DNA from: DSUN01 sp035527715 | GTDB lineage: Bacteria > Planctomycetota > PUPC01 > DSUN01 | Assembly: GCA_035527715.1 (NCBI GenBank) | Contig: DATKZY010000187.1 | Span: 1 to 64,000, forward strand | Direction: 5' to 3' | Length of the DNA stretch: 64,000 nucleotides | In this document: piece after piece, positions 62,315-64,000 of the stretch | Numbering within the stretch: the stretch's first letter is position 1 | Layout: the number at the start of each line of letters is the position of its first letter | Program-made: the position numbers and the translations under genes | Notes under the pieces: generated by a model | Databases searched by the model: none | What the model was told of the DNA's origin: nothing | The model's input: only the letters and a program-made list of their open reading frames with translations

Positions 62315-64000
62315 CACGGCGGGGCGTCGAGAGGCGGCCGCTGCCACCGCCGCGGACGCGAAGCCCAGGACGGCGCGCGGCGAGATGGCGTTGCTCGTCG
62401 CCATTCTCGCGGTGGCCGCCGCGCTCCGCCTGTGGGGCATCGGCCACGACCTGCCATTCGTCTACTACGGCGACGAAGTCCACAAGATGAACCTCGCGAT
62501 GGGCTTTGGGACCGGCGACCTCAACCCCCACTGGTTCCACAAGCCGGCGCTGTATATGTACACCCTGTTTCTCCAGTTCGGCGCGTACTTCCTCGGGGGC
62601 TGGCTGCTGGGCGTGTTTCCGAACGCCGATGCCTTCGCCGTGCACTACTTGCAGGACAAGACGGTGTTCGCCCTCTGCGGCCGGCTCACCTCGGCCGCGT
62701 GCGGCATCGGGTGCGTGCTGGTGCTCTACCGGCTCGCGCGCCGCCACTACGGCAGAGCGACGGCTCTCGTGGCCGCGGGCCTCCTGTCGGTCGCCTACGC
62801 CCACGTGCGTTCGTCGCACTTTGCGAAGGCCGACCAGCTCGCCGCGCTCTTCACCCTGCTCGGCGCGCTGTTCATCTTCCGGATCGCGGAGGCCGGGCAG
62901 TGGCGCGACTACTTGCTGGCCGGCCTGTTCCTGGGGCTCGGCACGGCCTCGAAGTACACGCCGATCCTGCTCGCCGTGCCGCTCTACGTGGCCCACGTGG
63001 CCTACTGGCGGCGCAGCGAGGCCCCGTGGTGGAGCAAGGTAGCGGGCGCGCGGCTCTGGGCGGCGGCGGGCATGCTTCTCCTTGCCTTCTTCGTGGCGTC
63101 GCCGTACAACTTCCTCGACTCGTTCTGGCTGCGCGAGAACGTGCTCCCGCTTCTCGGGCTGGGCAAGGCCAGCAACCTCTACCACGCGCGGGGTCCCCTG
63201 GGCGAACAGGGCCTGCCCGCCCGGCTCTGGCGCTGGTCCCAGGTCGTGTTCAGCCCCCACGCCCTCGGCCCCGCGCTGGCGACGGCGGGCTGCCTGGGGT
63301 TGCTCTTCGTCGTCGCCCGCCTTCTGACGGGCTCAAGGCAGGCCGAGCCTGTCGAGGCCCGCCGGCGGCGCCAGGACGTGGTGCTCCTGGCGTGCATCGC
63401 CACGCTGTGGGCGCTGGCCTCGGTGTTGTGGCACGTGTACGAGCCGTGGCTGCTCAACGGCCTCTACCCGTTCTTGTGCCTCAGCGCCGCCGTCCTGGTC
63501 GTCAGCGGCATCGAGCTGGCGTCGCGACGCGTCGCTTGGCTCAAGGAGCGGCAGGCCCTGGCCACCGCGGTCGTGGCCATCGCCCTGGCCGGCCCATCGG
63601 CCGTCTGGTCGGTGCGGCTGGGGTATCTGCTCGGTCTGCCCGACACCCGGACCCTGGCGTGCCGGTGGGTGGAGGCCCACGTGCCGCCACGCTCACGGCT
63701 CCTGCTGGACGAGTACGGCCCCAAGCTGTCGGCCACGCCGGAGAGCCTGGGCGGGCTGCTGGCAAAGGCCAAGGACCTGGAGAATTCCACGCCGTTCACC
63801 TACCATCTCTCGAAGTACTACAAGTATCGCATCCTGGCGGCCCGGTCACCGGGCTACGACATCACGGAGCTCAGCCACCTGTGGTGGCGCGATGAGCCCG
63901 AGGGGGACCGGCTGATCGTCCTGAACAACCCGGAGGACGCGGACTTCGGCAACCCTGCCAAGCCCCGCGGCGCGCTGTCGCTGCGGGAGTACGTGAGCCG
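62298..64000 (+). CDS. GT39-like membrane glycosyltransferase, cut by the window end
   Basis: At least 567 residues, open to base 64000. External-loop motif FVYYGDEVHKM with HWFHKPALYMYTL is the GT39 acid/acceptor loop; about nine helices are visible. TTG 62298 is the likely start (GGGGGA 5 nt upstream), overlapping DUF362 by 17 nt; ATG 62385 is possible. The third member of a UbiA-DUF362-GT39 operon. Confidence 0.75.
   Translation, partial: MSATSDTAGRREAAAATAADAKPRTARGEMALLVAILAVAAALRLWGIGHDLPFVYYGDEVHKMNLAMGFGTGDLNPHWFHKPALYMYTLFLQFGAYFLGGWLLGVFPNADAFAVHYLQDKTVFALCGRLTSAACGIGCVLVLYRLARRHYGRATALVAAGLLSVAYAHVRSSHFAKADQLAALFTLLGALFIFRIAEAGQWRDYLLAGLFLGLGTASKYTPILLAVPLYVAHVAYWRRSEAPWWSKVAGARLWAAAGMLLLAFFVASPYNFLDSFWLRENVLPLLGLGKASNLYHARGPLGEQGLPARLWRWSQVVFSPHALGPALATAGCLGLLFVVARLLTGSRQAEPVEARRRRQDVVLLACIATLWALASVLWHVYEPWLLNGLYPFLCLSAAVLVVSGIELASRRVAWLKERQALATAVVAIALAGPSAVWSVRLGYLLGLPDTRTLACRWVEAHVPPRSRLLLDEYGPKLSATPESLGGLLAKAKDLENSTPFTYHLSKYYKYRILAARSPGYDITELSHLWWRDEPEGDRLIVLNNPEDADFGNPAKPRGALSLREYVS

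Noticed and set aside
62432..63895. Arg/Ala-rich open frame on the plus strand overlapping the last gene
   Set aside because: The real GT39-like protein is read in another frame, has membrane helices and the YGDE motif, and runs off the window end.

Overview
This is a GC-rich bacterial chromosome segment with dense gene packing, many 1-17 nt gene overlaps and mixed ATG/GTG/TTG starts. Several families point to the PVC superphylum, most likely a planctomycete-like lineage. They are a DUF1559-type prepilin-like protein with a DGH tail, a Tat-exported Gfo/Idh/MocA oxidoreductase, a propeller/dihaem protein of the type seen in planctomycetes, and XrtA-style exopolysaccharide genes. This placement rests on family recognition only; there is no rRNA or tRNA in the window.

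Left part (1-21.2 kb, mixed functions). A 167-bp fold-back element precedes the prepilin-like gene. Next come two translationally coupled DUF3857/transglutaminase-like proteins, one with an intact Cys-His-Asp triad and one with the Cys replaced by Arg. They are followed by a Tat-exported oxidoreductase and a VapBC-like pair placed directly before an alpha-oxoamine synthase. After these lie a large secreted beta-propeller protein with two CxxCH haem motifs, a GlsB/YeaQ-like membrane protein and a 58-residue rubredoxin. A GspA/ExeA-type ATPase and a ParB-like protein follow, with a 279-bp inverted-repeat element just downstream. Then there is a sigma-54 response regulator with a FlgN-like partner, and a small HTH/winged-helix island with an unknown 310-aa protein.

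Right part (21.3-64 kb, envelope polysaccharide locus). It opens with the export and length-control core: a Wza-like lipoprotein, a Wzz-like chain-length protein, an ExeA/XrtA-type ATPase and a BY-kinase with a tyrosine-rich tail. It continues with two nucleotide-sugar dehydrogenases of different type, a secreted glycosidase, seven GT-C (GT39-like) membrane proteins, four GT2 and two GT4 enzymes, and a DUF354 protein. There are also five methyltransferases, an LPG-synthase-type membrane protein, an FAD protein, a DUF3473-type polysaccharide deacetylase, a CelD/FemAB-like acyltransferase and a Wzx-like flippase. A UbiA-type (decaprenyl-phosphate phosphoribosyltransferase-like) enzyme, a DUF362 protein and a truncated GT39 protein complete the window. 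The set fits synthesis, modification, flipping and export of a polymer, with polyprenyl-phosphate sugars feeding the GT-C enzymes. No exosortase, Wzy polymerase or initiating phosphoglycosyltransferase was recognised here.

The most unusual feature is not a gene. Arrays of 7-bp repeat units with different unit sequences recur at nine loci. Some form inverted pairs, some abut start codons, and three lie in frame inside coding sequences. One such element occurs at 12.1 kb and 41.7 kb in circularly permuted order. Good sigma-70-type promoters were read by eye before several genes and were used to choose start codons.
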